From CAVVWJ01 sp964475685 (GTDB lineage: Bacteria > Gemmatimonadota > Gemmatimonadetes > Gemmatimonadales > GWC2-71-9), in the NCBI GenBank assembly GCA_964475685.1, contig CAYYXP010000032.1, positions 1-8,455 of the forward strand: a DNA stretch of 8,455 bases. Direction: 5' to 3'. Each line of letters begins with the position of its first letter. Position 1 is the first letter of the stretch. Both the position numbers and the translations under genes were made by a program. Under the pieces are notes generated by a model. It made no database searches, was not told where the DNA came from, and saw only the letters and a program-made list of their open reading frames with translations. Shown here piece by piece: positions 1 through 7,700 of this stretch.

Positions 1-347
1 TGATCGGCGGAAACCGGCGCACGGTGGTACTGGCGCCGGGGGAGACGGCTGAAATGACCTTCGAGGTGTCCTGCGCCTCGTTCGGGCAGATCGTGGTCAC
101 GACCACGGCCTCCGGAAGCTTCTCCGATCCCAACGGCTACACGGTGTCGCTGGATGGCGTCCAGAGCCAGCACATCGGGATCCGTGATGAAGTGACCTTT
201 TCCTACGTGGCGCCGGGTGTCCATTCGGTGAGCATCACCGGCCTGGCCCCCGGCTGCGGATGGTTCCTTGTGAACCCCCGGAGCGTCACCGTCACCGCAG
301 GCGCCACAGCGCGCACGGGCTTCAACGTCGTCTGCTTCCACCTCTGA
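1..347 (+). CDS. Secreted repeat protein, C-terminal fragment (5' end outside window)
   Basis: The reading frame is open from base 3 to the TGA at 345-347 and continues upstream, so only the last 114 codons are present. Its first visible residues (IGGNRRTV ... FEVSC) are the tail of one repeat, and codons from base 84 form one complete ~87-residue repeat: GQIVVTTT, then DPNGY, then a cysteine (codon 255-257), NPR-x-V, and a closing cysteine (codon 333-335). This is the same unit found three times in the next gene. The pattern suggests small beta-sandwich domains, in the style of PEGA or carboxypeptidase-regulatory-like folds, outside the cytoplasm; the fold is inferred. The protein ends four residues after the last cysteine, so nothing follows the repeats, unlike its neighbour. 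An internal GTG at 24 is not a credible start because the repeat motif already runs through it. The next gene starts 21 nt downstream, suggesting one transcript. Function unknown. Confidence 0.8.
   Translation, partial: IGGNRRTVVLAPGETAEMTFEVSCASFGQIVVTTTASGSFSDPNGYTVSLDGVQSQHIGIRDEVTFSYVAPGVHSVSITGLAPGCGWFLVNPRSVTVTAGATARTGFNVVCFHL
84..344 (+). repeat. Complete copy of the ~87-residue coding repeat in gene 1
   Basis: This stretch encodes one full repeat unit with the same landmarks as the three units in the downstream lipoprotein: an opening beta strand ending in VTTT, a D-P-N-G-Y turn, an LDG motif, a cysteine, an NPR-x-V segment, and a second cysteine 26 residues after the first. A preceding partial unit, bases 3-83, ends in the same F-x-V-x-C closure. 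Confidence 0.75.
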
Positions 348-355
348 TCAACGAT

Positions 356-363
356 GGCGGAGG
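356..363 (+). promoter_or_regulatory. Shine-Dalgarno sequence for the propeller lipoprotein
   Basis: GGCGGAGG ends 5 nt before the ATG at 369. This favours the ATG at 369 over the in-frame ATG at 354, which lies before the site and would add five residues (MAEAI) to an otherwise well-formed lipoprotein signal peptide. Confidence 0.7.
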
Positions 364-368
364 CTATC

Positions 369-2036
369 ATGTCTCGAGTTCGGTACTTCAACGCACTTTG
401 GCTCGTTGTCGGGTTCCTCACCGGCTGCGGGGAGGGCCTGACGGCACCTCAACAGGGCGTGATTGAGGTCACCAGCGTCACGGCCGGCGAGCCCGCCGAT
501 CCTGACGGCTACACCCTCACCGTAGACGGCGTCGAGGGCCCCGCGCTCGGGACCAACTCCTCCCTCACGGTGCCCGATCTCTTGGCCGGCGACCACGAGC
601 TCACGCTCGGTGGCATGGCCTCGAACTGCGTCCTGGCCGGGCCGAACGCTCGCACCGTCGCCGTGACCGGCGGGGCCACGGCGCACACCACGTTCGAACT
701 GGAGTGCGGCACCCCGACCGGCAGCATCGAGGTCACCACCCTGACCACCGGCGAGAGCCTGGACCCCGACGGGTACCTGGCCACGATCGACGGGGCGCCC
801 GGGCGGCCGGTCGGGAGCAACGGAACGATCACCTTCGCCGGCGTGACCGCCGGGGACCACACGGTCATCCTGACCGGGGTCGCGCCGAACTGCGCCGTTG
901 TCGGCGAGAACCCCCGGACCGTGCCAGTCGGGACCGACGCCGCGGGGACCAGGTTTGAGATCACCTGCGGACCGCCGACCGGAGCGATAATCATCTCGAC
1001 CACCACGGCGGGCCCGCGCCCGGACCTGGATGGATACGCGGCCAGTCTGGACGGCGGTGGCGGGCAGGCCATCGGCTCGAATGCGACGCTGGCCCTGCCC
1101 GCTCTCCCGCTAGGCGACCACACCGTGCAGCTCTCCGGCATGGCGCCGAACTGCACGGTGGGGGGAGACAACCCCCGCACGGTCACGGTGACGAATGGCG
1201 GGACGGTCCCGGCCGCGTTCCCGGTGAGCTGTTTCCCCACCGGCACCGGGACGATCCTCTTTTCGAGCGACCGGACCGGCACCTCTCACCTGTACAGCAT
1301 GCGGGAAGACGGGTCGAACGTCGTCGACCTGACTCCCACGATGGACGCGTTCGACGGCGACTGGTCGCCGGACGGGTCGCGAATCGTTTTCACGGCAATC
1401 CAGAATCAGGAAGACGGGATCTTTGTGATGAACGCCGACGGCTCCAATCCGGTCTCGCTCGGCGTTGCGGGCGGCGGGCCGAGGTGGTCTCCGGACGGAC
1501 GAGAAATCCTGTTTGCAGACGGAGGTACTATCGAGGTGATGAACGCCGACGGGTCCGGCCTCAGGCAGATTGGTCTCGGGAGCAGACCCGACTGGTCGCC
1601 CGACGGCACCCGGGTCGCCTTCGACCGTATCGACCGGACCCCGTTGTGCTTAGCGCTCGGGTTCCTCTGCCAGACGGACATCTACGTGATGGCGGCGGAC
1701 GGTTCCCAGATTCGCAAGCTCACCACCCACAGCGGTGCATCGACGGGGACCGCATGGTCCCCCGACGGAACCAGGATCGCCTACGCACGCCGCTGTTGTT
1801 TCAGCGGCGCCAACGAGAGCGGGCTGTGGGTGATCAGTCCAAACGGCGGCTCGCCCACTCGGATTGACACTCATGCTGCGACAGGCCGGCCGGTCTGGTC
1901 TCCGGACGGCTCGGCCATCGCCTTTGCGGCTGGACAGCCCGACGGCACCGAACTCACCATGATCCCCTCCGGTGGCGGGGCGGGCGTCGTACTCGCGAGC
2001 AGCCCGGGGTCCGAGTTTCCGCGGTCGTGGAAGTAG
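369..2036 (+). CDS. Lipoprotein: three ~87-residue repeats plus TolB/PD40-type beta-propeller
   Basis: The 555-residue product starts with a lipoprotein signal peptide (basic n-region, hydrophobic core, lipobox FLTGC with lipidated Cys20). Residues 30-117, 118-204 and 205-~292 are three tandem repeats with DP/L-D-G-Y, LDG/VDG, GDH and NPRTV-type landmarks and a cysteine pair each (C87/C113, C175/C200, C262/C288). From about residue 297 follows a PD40-type propeller: five WSPDG motifs with tryptophans at 332, 373, 409, 463 and 510, each followed by a hydrophobic strand, alternating with V-M-N-A-D-G-S type strands. The C-terminal FPRSWK may close a sixth blade with the first strand ILFSSDRTG. 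Such propellers (TolB, WD40-like PD40 family) usually bind proteins or glycans; the ligand here is unknown. It is probably anchored in the outer membrane, because +2 is Gly rather than Asp. No TolB N-terminal domain is present, so this is not TolB itself. The ATG at 369 was chosen for its Shine-Dalgarno and signal peptide. Confidence 0.88.
   Translation: MSRVRYFNALWLVVGFLTGCGEGLTAPQQGVIEVTSVTAGEPADPDGYTLTVDGVEGPALGTNSSLTVPDLLAGDHELTLGGMASNCVLAGPNARTVAVTGGATAHTTFELECGTPTGSIEVTTLTTGESLDPDGYLATIDGAPGRPVGSNGTITFAGVTAGDHTVILTGVAPNCAVVGENPRTVPVGTDAAGTRFEITCGPPTGAIIISTTTAGPRPDLDGYAASLDGGGGQAIGSNATLALPALPLGDHTVQLSGMAPNCTVGGDNPRTVTVTNGGTVPAAFPVSCFPTGTGTILFSSDRTGTSHLYSMREDGSNVVDLTPTMDAFDGDWSPDGSRIVFTAIQNQEDGIFVMNADGSNPVSLGVAGGGPRWSPDGREILFADGGTIEVMNADGSGLRQIGLGSRPDWSPDGTRVAFDRIDRTPLCLALGFLCQTDIYVMAADGSQIRKLTTHSGASTGTAWSPDGTRIAYARRCCFSGANESGLWVISPNGGSPTRIDTHAATGRPVWSPDGSAIAFAAGQPDGTELTMIPSGGGAGVVLASSPGSEFPRSWK
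456..1244 (+). repeat. Three tandem ~87-codon repeats
   Basis: Units span 456-719 (88 codons), 720-980 (87 codons) and 981-1244 (88 codons). Each begins G-x-I-x-[VI], carries a D-G-Y turn about 18 residues in, a V/I/L-DG motif, a G-[ST]-N turn, a GDH motif before a strand, an [AP]-[SP]-N-C motif, an N-x-R-T-V segment, and closes with a cysteine 25-26 residues after the first. Units 2 and 3 open directly after the G-[TP]-P-T linker of the previous one. The copies have diverged clearly at both DNA and protein level, so this is an old duplication. Confidence 0.85.
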
Positions 2037-2098
2037 CCATCAAAACCTGATCGTTCCGCCTACCCCGCTGGCGGCCTGGACCCTCGGGGCGCATCTTG

Positions 2099-2125
2099 TG
2101 TCCATCCCCATAGCCGGGATGGACA
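2099..2125 (+). promoter_or_regulatory. Perfect 10-bp inverted repeat just upstream of the kinase start
   Basis: The left arm TGTCCATCCC (2099-2108) and right arm GGGATGGACA (2116-2125) are exact reverse complements, separated by the 7-nt loop CATAGCC. The dyad sits in the 92-nt gap between the propeller lipoprotein and the kinase, and ends 3 nt before the CTG proposed as the kinase start. The right arm contains the only purine-rich Shine-Dalgarno-like stretch upstream of that start, so in RNA the stem would bury it. It could instead be a protein-binding operator or a terminator for the upstream gene; no T-run follows, which argues against a classical intrinsic terminator. Confidence 0.6.
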
Positions 2126-2128
2126 TCC

Positions 2129-4741
2129 CTGTCAGACCCCCTCACCCGCCTCACCGCGGCCCTCGGGCGCCGGTACGCGGTCGAGCGCGAGCTCGGCCGC
2201 GGGGGGATGGGCACGGTATACCTCGCGACCGACCGCAAGCACGACCGCCGAGTCGCGATCAAGGTCCTTCCTCCTGACCTCGCCTCCGCGCTCGGTCCCG
2301 AGCGCTTTCTTCGCGAAATCCGAATCGCCGCCCAGCTCAGCCACCCTCATATCCTGCCGCTGCATGACTCCGGCGAGGCCGCCGGGGTCCTCTACTACGT
2401 CATGCCCCACGTGGACGGGGAGTCGCTCCGCAATCGCCTCGCGCGGGACAAGCAACTCCCCGTGGCCGATGCCCTGGAGATCACCCGGCAGATCGCCGAC
2501 GCCCTCGACTACGCCCACGCCTCCGGAGTGGTGCATCGGGACGTCAAACCAGAGAACATCCTCCTCGCCGGGCATCCGCCGCGCGACGAAGGCGCCGCGA
2601 GTGGACGGTACGCACTGCTGGCGGACTTCGGCGTCGCGAAGGCGCTCCAGTACGGCGGCGCGGCGGATGGGCCGGGCCGCGACTTTCGCACCGATTCGGG
2701 CTTGCCTGTCGGGACCGCCGCGTACGCCAGCCCCGAGCAGGCGGCCGGGAGTCGCGAGATCGATGGCCGGAGTGACATCTACAGCCTGGCCTGCGTGCTC
2801 TACGAAATGCTGGCGGCGGAGCCGCTCGAGGGCGGGACCACGGTGGCGCAGATTCTGGAGAGGCGCTTCGCCGAGCCGATGCCGCCGATCCGAAGTCTCC
2901 GGCCCGAGGTGCCGGAGTGGGCGGACCGGGCCCTCACCCGGGCCCTGGCCAGCAATCCCGTAGACCGATACCCCACGGCGGCCGAGTTTCGGGCGGCGCT
3001 GAGCGGATCGGAGACGACACCGGAGTCGCCGGGAGGGGCACCTCGGGCGCAGGTGCCGAGGCGGCGCCAGCTGCTGTGGATGACGGCGGGCGCCGGGGCG
3101 CTGGCGATCGTCGGCGCGGCAGTGGCGTTCCTCCCCGGCCGCGCGTCCGGCGCCGACCCGAAGCGGGTGGTCGTGGCCGGCTTCGAGAACCGAACGGGGG
3201 ATGCGACACTCGATCCGATCGGCGAGATCGCCACCGACTATGTCGCCCGGGGGCTCGCGGCCACCCGGCTGATGCACGAGGTCTACGACGCCCGGGTCAC
3301 GGCACGGGAGGCCGGTGAGCCGCTGCGCACCGGCGTGGCGGCGGGCCGGGCGCTGGCGAAGCGGGTCGGTGCCGGGACGGTCCTGGGGGGGAGTTACTAC
3401 CGGGACGGCGACAGCCTCCACTTCGAGGCCCAACTCGTCGACGGCCCGACGGGGAAGCTGGTCGTGTCGCTGGAGCCTGCCGTCGGTTCGGTCCGAGAGA
3501 CGACGCGCACCATTGAGGTCCTGCGTCAACGGGTGATGGCGGGATTCGCCGCAGTCTTCGGTCCAGGGTTCGAAACCTGGAAAGCGGCGAGCCTGCCTCC
3601 AACCTACGAAGTGTACCAGGAGATGCTTGCCGCAGGTGACGCGGCCTGGGCCCACGACTCCCCCAGAGCGATCGAGCACTACCGCCGGGCGTCGGCGTTG
3701 GACTCGAGCTTTACGGGGGCCCAGACCGCCGCGGCCGTGGCCCTTTGGTTGATGCAGGATTGTGCCGGGGTGGATTCCATCGCTCGACGGATCGAGTCCA
3801 CAGCAGACCTGCTTCCTCCTCTCGACCGCGGGCAGCTCGAACTGGCGACCGCCAACTGCCGGCATGATACGGATGGAGCACTGGAAGCGATCCGGGCCAC
3901 CCTGGCCGTGGCGCCTCGATCGGCTGCGTTCACGGTTCTTGGCGCCGTCGTTGCGGTGGAGCACCTCCGGCCGCACGTGGCGCTCGAAATCCTCAATGCC
4001 CTGGATCCCAACAAGGTTGGCCTCAAGGGAGGCCCGCTCTCAAACTACCTGTTCTGGCTCGCCACGACGTACCACATGCTGGGTGACTACAATCGCGAGC
4101 TGAAGACGGCCAAGCAGACCTCCAGTGCCGAATTCGAGGCGGCTGCCCTGGCCGGGCTCGGGCGGGCGCAAGACGCCGAACGACTGGCCATCGGTTTCCT
4201 GGACCAGGACAACCCGGACGGACCGTGGTTCGCCGAGTGCGTCGCCCTGGAGCTCCGTGCGCATGGCCACCCCGAAGCAGGCCAGCGGGTGCTCGAGCGG
4301 GTGACCGCCTGGATCCGGACGAGCGGAACCCAGACCCTTCCGACGGAGGGCTGGCCTCCCTGCCACTGGCACCTCTTCAACGCCTCCTACTACTCCGGCC
4401 GCTGGGACGAGGCGCGTGACGCATACGAGAAGCTGCTGGTCAAGGACACGACAAGCGTACGAGCCCACGCAGCGCTCGGCGCGCTGGCGGCTCGGCGGGG
4501 GGACCGTGCCGAAACCGAACGAATGGACGAGTGGCTCAAGTCTCGTCCGGACAGCCCCGCCGCAGCGCTGGCGCGAGCCCGGATCGCCGCCCTCCGGGGT
4601 GACCGCGCAGGGGCAGTGACCCTGATGCGCCAGGCGTTCGACCAGGACCTCATCGGGCGCATGTATCTCCACATCGACCCCGACTTCGAGTCCCTCCGCG
4701 ATTTCCCGCCCTACCAGGAGTTGCTCCGGCCAAAGGGGTGA
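2129..4741 (+). CDS. Transmembrane eukaryotic-like Ser/Thr protein kinase with TPR-like extracytoplasmic domain
   Basis: Numbering from CTG 2129, the 870-residue product has a complete Hanks-type kinase domain at ~16-291: glycine loop GRGGMG (23-28), Lys45 in VAIK, probable helix-C Glu63, catalytic HRD (136-138) with K140 and N143, DFG (166-168), and SPE (201-203) ending the activation segment, with T188, S190 and T196 as possible autophosphorylation sites. All catalytic residues are present, so it should be active. An Arg-rich stop-transfer (311-313) precedes one membrane helix (~315-335). Residues ~344-470 start with VVVAGFENRTGD, as in FlgO/CsgG-like domains attached to such kinases; ~480-870 is Ala-rich and helical, consistent with degenerate TPRs. 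The domain outside the membrane is presumably the sensor. The frame is closed by TAG at 2111, and the only non-CTG start, ATG 2207, falls inside the glycine loop, so CTG 2129 (L-SDPLTRLTAALG) is preferred. The stop overlaps the next gene. Confidence 0.9.
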   Translation: MSDPLTRLTAALGRRYAVERELGRGGMGTVYLATDRKHDRRVAIKVLPPDLASALGPERFLREIRIAAQLSHPHILPLHDSGEAAGVLYYVMPHVDGESLRNRLARDKQLPVADALEITRQIADALDYAHASGVVHRDVKPENILLAGHPPRDEGAASGRYALLADFGVAKALQYGGAADGPGRDFRTDSGLPVGTAAYASPEQAAGSREIDGRSDIYSLACVLYEMLAAEPLEGGTTVAQILERRFAEPMPPIRSLRPEVPEWADRALTRALASNPVDRYPTAAEFRAALSGSETTPESPGGAPRAQVPRRRQLLWMTAGAGALAIVGAAVAFLPGRASGADPKRVVVAGFENRTGDATLDPIGEIATDYVARGLAATRLMHEVYDARVTAREAGEPLRTGVAAGRALAKRVGAGTVLGGSYYRDGDSLHFEAQLVDGPTGKLVVSLEPAVGSVRETTRTIEVLRQRVMAGFAAVFGPGFETWKAASLPPTYEVYQEMLAAGDAAWAHDSPRAIEHYRRASALDSSFTGAQTAAAVALWLMQDCAGVDSIARRIESTADLLPPLDRGQLELATANCRHDTDGALEAIRATLAVAPRSAAFTVLGAVVAVEHLRPHVALEILNALDPNKVGLKGGPLSNYLFWLATTYHMLGDYNRELKTAKQTSSAEFEAAALAGLGRAQDAERLAIGFLDQDNPDGPWFAECVALELRAHGHPEAGQRVLERVTAWIRTSGTQTLPTEGWPPCHWHLFNASYYSGRWDEARDAYEKLLVKDTTSVRAHAALGALAARRGDRAETERMDEWLKSRPDSPAAALARARIAALRGDRAGAVTLMRQAFDQDLIGRMYLHIDPDFESLRDFPPYQELLRPKG

Positions 4742-7700
4742 ACACGAGTGAGCGGCGGGTGGTGAGCACTAAGCCGGCATACCGGCGGCAGATACTCATC
4801 GGGACAGCGCTGGTGTGCTGGCTCAGGACCGCTTCCCTCGCCGCCCAGGGAGTGACCGGAGCCGCCATTCAGGGCCGGGTCACGGGGCTGGACAGCACGG
4901 CAATCGAAGATGCCACTGTTCTGGTGACCAACGCCTCGAACGGAGAGCGCTGGCAGGCCGTGACCGGGGCAAAGGGCCGCTACTACCTGGAACAGCTCTC
5001 GGTCGGAGGACCGTACCTGGTCGAGATTCGCGCCATCGGCTACGCGCCGGCCCGACGCACCGGGGTCTTCGTGGCGCTGGGCCAGCGACTCACGGCCGAC
5101 TTCACCCTCGGACCCGCCGTTCTCGAGCTGGAGACCATCACGGTCAGAGCCGATGTGGATCCCCTGATCAACGCCGGCCGTACCGGGCCGGCGCAGAGCG
5201 TGGCCGAGTCCACCATCGCCCGGCTGCCGGTGCGCGGCCGCGATTTCTCCCAGCTTGCGCTGCTCTCGCCGCAAGTCGTTCTGAGTCCGAACGGCGGCCT
5301 CTCGATCGCGGGTCAACCCGACCGGCTCAACTCGCTCCAGATAGACGGCGCCACCAATAACGATTTGCTGGGCTCCTCGTTGCTCGGAGGGGTCGGCACT
5401 CCGGGGCAGAATCTCGGGGCGCGGACCCTCTCGGTCGAGGCCATCAAGGAGCTGCAGATCATCTCCGCTCCCTTCGACGTCCGGTTCGGCAACTTCGCCG
5501 CGGGGCTGGTCAACGCAGTCACCAAGTCGGGAACCAACCGGTTCGAGGGGTCGCTCTCCGGCTATTTCTCAAATCGCGAGCTGACCGGGAAAGACTCTGA
5601 AGGGAGCCGAGGGGCGGACTTCGAGACCAGGGAGCTGGGGGTGACGCTGGGCGGGCCGATCGTCCGCGACCGGGCCGCCTTCTTCCTCGATGCCGGCATC
5701 CAGCACTTCGTATTCCCGGAGGACTACCCCCTCATCGGCTCCGACACGACCGGTGGCGCCGACTCCGTGGGGACCGGGATCCGGTACGCGAGCGCTGTGC
5801 GCTTTCAGGACATCCTGCGGAACACGTACGGCGTGGACCCGGGCGACGCCGGCGCATTCCCCCTTAGTGCCACCCCCAGGAACCTCTTCGGAAAGGTCAC
5901 CGTCCAGCTCGGTGTGAACAGCCGCCTGGAACTCTCCCACAGCTACGTCCACAGCGATCCGAGCCTCGTCATTAGCCGCCAGGATTTCGGAATCTACACC
6001 CTGACCTCGAGGGTGTTCGCGCTGCCGGTGACCACCAACGCGACCCGCCTCAACTGGACCACGAGCTTCGGGGGCCGGTTCACCAACGAACTGACAGCCG
6101 CGCGCTTGCGGGAGTCCAGCCAGTGCTCGCCGGCGAGTGCCTTCCCCGTGATTGATGTGCATGCGGATGCAGGCACGCTGTCGGCCGGCAGCGCGTGCAT
6201 CCCCGCCATCAACCAACCCGGAGGTCCCGATGGGCAGAACCTCCTGGAGGTGACCGACAACCTCGCGCTGGTCTCGGGCGCGCATCGACTCACGCTGGGC
6301 ACGCACGACGAGCGGATCCGCATCAGCTCGCTGCCATTTCTCGACTACTTCTTCCGCACCCACTGGTCCTTCGGCAGCCTGGATTCCCTTGAGCAGGGAT
6401 TGCCGTCGGAGTACAGTGCGACGCTGCGCAGCCCCACGCGTGCCACGGGTCCGCTCTCCGACCTGAACGTCAACCAGGTGGGGGCGTACCTCCAGGACCA
6501 ATGGAACCCGGGCCGGCGTTTGACCCTGACCGCCGGACTCCGGTTGGACGTGCCGTTCGTGTCCCGGAGCCCCGCCTTCAATCCAACACTTCTGAGTGAG
6601 CTGGGGATAGACAACACGCGCACACCGAGCGGCCACATCCTGTGGTCGCCCCGGTTGGGCCTCAACTACGACCTGGCGGGCGACGGCGCCACCTTCCTTC
6701 GCGGCGGCATCGGTATGTTCGCCGGGCGGCCCGCCTACAAGTGGTTCGTCGCGGTCGATGCGCACAGCGGGCTCGAAGCAATAGATCTCTTCTGCACCGG
6801 AGACAGTGTTCCTTCGTTCACCATCGATCCCGCCAACCAGCCCTCGACCTGCGCGGGCGGAGTCGTTCCATCCACTCCGCTGGTGAATGTCTTCGATCCC
6901 GCCTTTCGTTTCCCGCGCAATCTCAAGGTGGCGCTGGGGGCCGACCACCGATTCCCCGGGGGAGTTATCGGCACCGTCGACCTCCTCTACACCCAGGGCA
7001 TCGATCAGTACGACCTGGTCGATCTCAATCTTCAGCCGCCCAGCGTGGTGGCCGGCGGGGAGGACAATCGGGTGATGTACGGTTCGGTGGATGCGTCGGG
7101 GGAGGCAACGCCGAGCCGGTGGAGCGGGGAGTTCGGCCCGGTGATCCAGGTGAGGAACGCCCGGGGTAACCAGGCGGTCGTGATCACGGCGCAACTGCAG
7201 AAGCGCTTCGCCAATGGCACGGAGATCGGCGGATCGTACACCTACGGCCGGTCGAGGGATAGGCTCTCCCCAGGCGCCGACAATACCGATGGGGATGTCG
7301 ACTTCACGCCGCTCGATGGCACGCTGGAGAGCCGCAGCATCACCACCTCCCTGTGGGAGGTTCCCCACAGGGTCACACTCCTCGCCACGGCCAACCTTCC
7401 GCTCGATATCCGGTTGTCGTTCTTCTACGAGGGGCGGTCGGGGACGTCCTTCAGCTATGGCGTCGTGGGAGACGCCAACGCCGACGGGTTCCCCAACGAT
7501 GACATCGTCTATGTGCCGAGAGACGTGCGCCCCGGCGGCGATGTGAGCCTGGCGGTGCTCGATGAGGCGGCTGGGACCTTCGTGCCGGCTGCAGCGGCCG
7601 AGTACGACAAGCTGGACCGGTTCATCGAGGACGAGGGCTGCCTTCGGGAGCAGCGAGGCCGAATCATGGGGCGCAACAGTTGCCGCAATCCGTGGGTCAA

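Noticed and set aside
354..371. Start of the propeller lipoprotein at ATG 354
   Set aside because: It lies upstream of the Shine-Dalgarno GGCGGAGG, which is correctly placed for ATG 369, and the extra residues do not improve the signal peptide.
509..1282. Minus-strand frame (257 codons) opposite the repeat region, with an internally repetitive product
   Set aside because: Its periodicity is just the mirror of the plus-strand ~87-codon repeats, which make sense as a lipoprotein with a signal peptide and start site.
2099..2125. Inverted repeat as a classical intrinsic terminator of the propeller lipoprotein gene
   Set aside because: It is followed by TCCCTGTCAGAC, with no T-run, and abuts the next gene's start; a regulatory role fits better, though termination is not excluded.
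2119..2277. Short frame starting at ATG 2119 in the right arm of the inverted repeat
   Set aside because: It is out of frame with the kinase, Pro/Arg-rich and overlaps the kinase N-terminus. A frameshift joining it to the kinase would be needed, and CTG 2129 gives a better N-terminus without one.
2132..3976. Long open frame on the minus strand (614 codons) opposite the kinase gene
   Set aside because: The plus strand carries all kinase motifs in order. The minus-strand product is Arg/Gly/Pro-rich with no recognisable domain, as expected for antisense frames in GC-rich genes.
2207..4741. Kinase beginning at ATG 2207
   Set aside because: This Met lies inside the GRGGMG loop; starting there loses the ATP-binding loop although every other catalytic residue is intact.
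5569..7368. Long open frame on the minus strand (599 codons) opposite the receptor gene
   Set aside because: It lies wholly within the receptor coding sequence, has no signal or domain pattern and has biased composition; a shadow frame.
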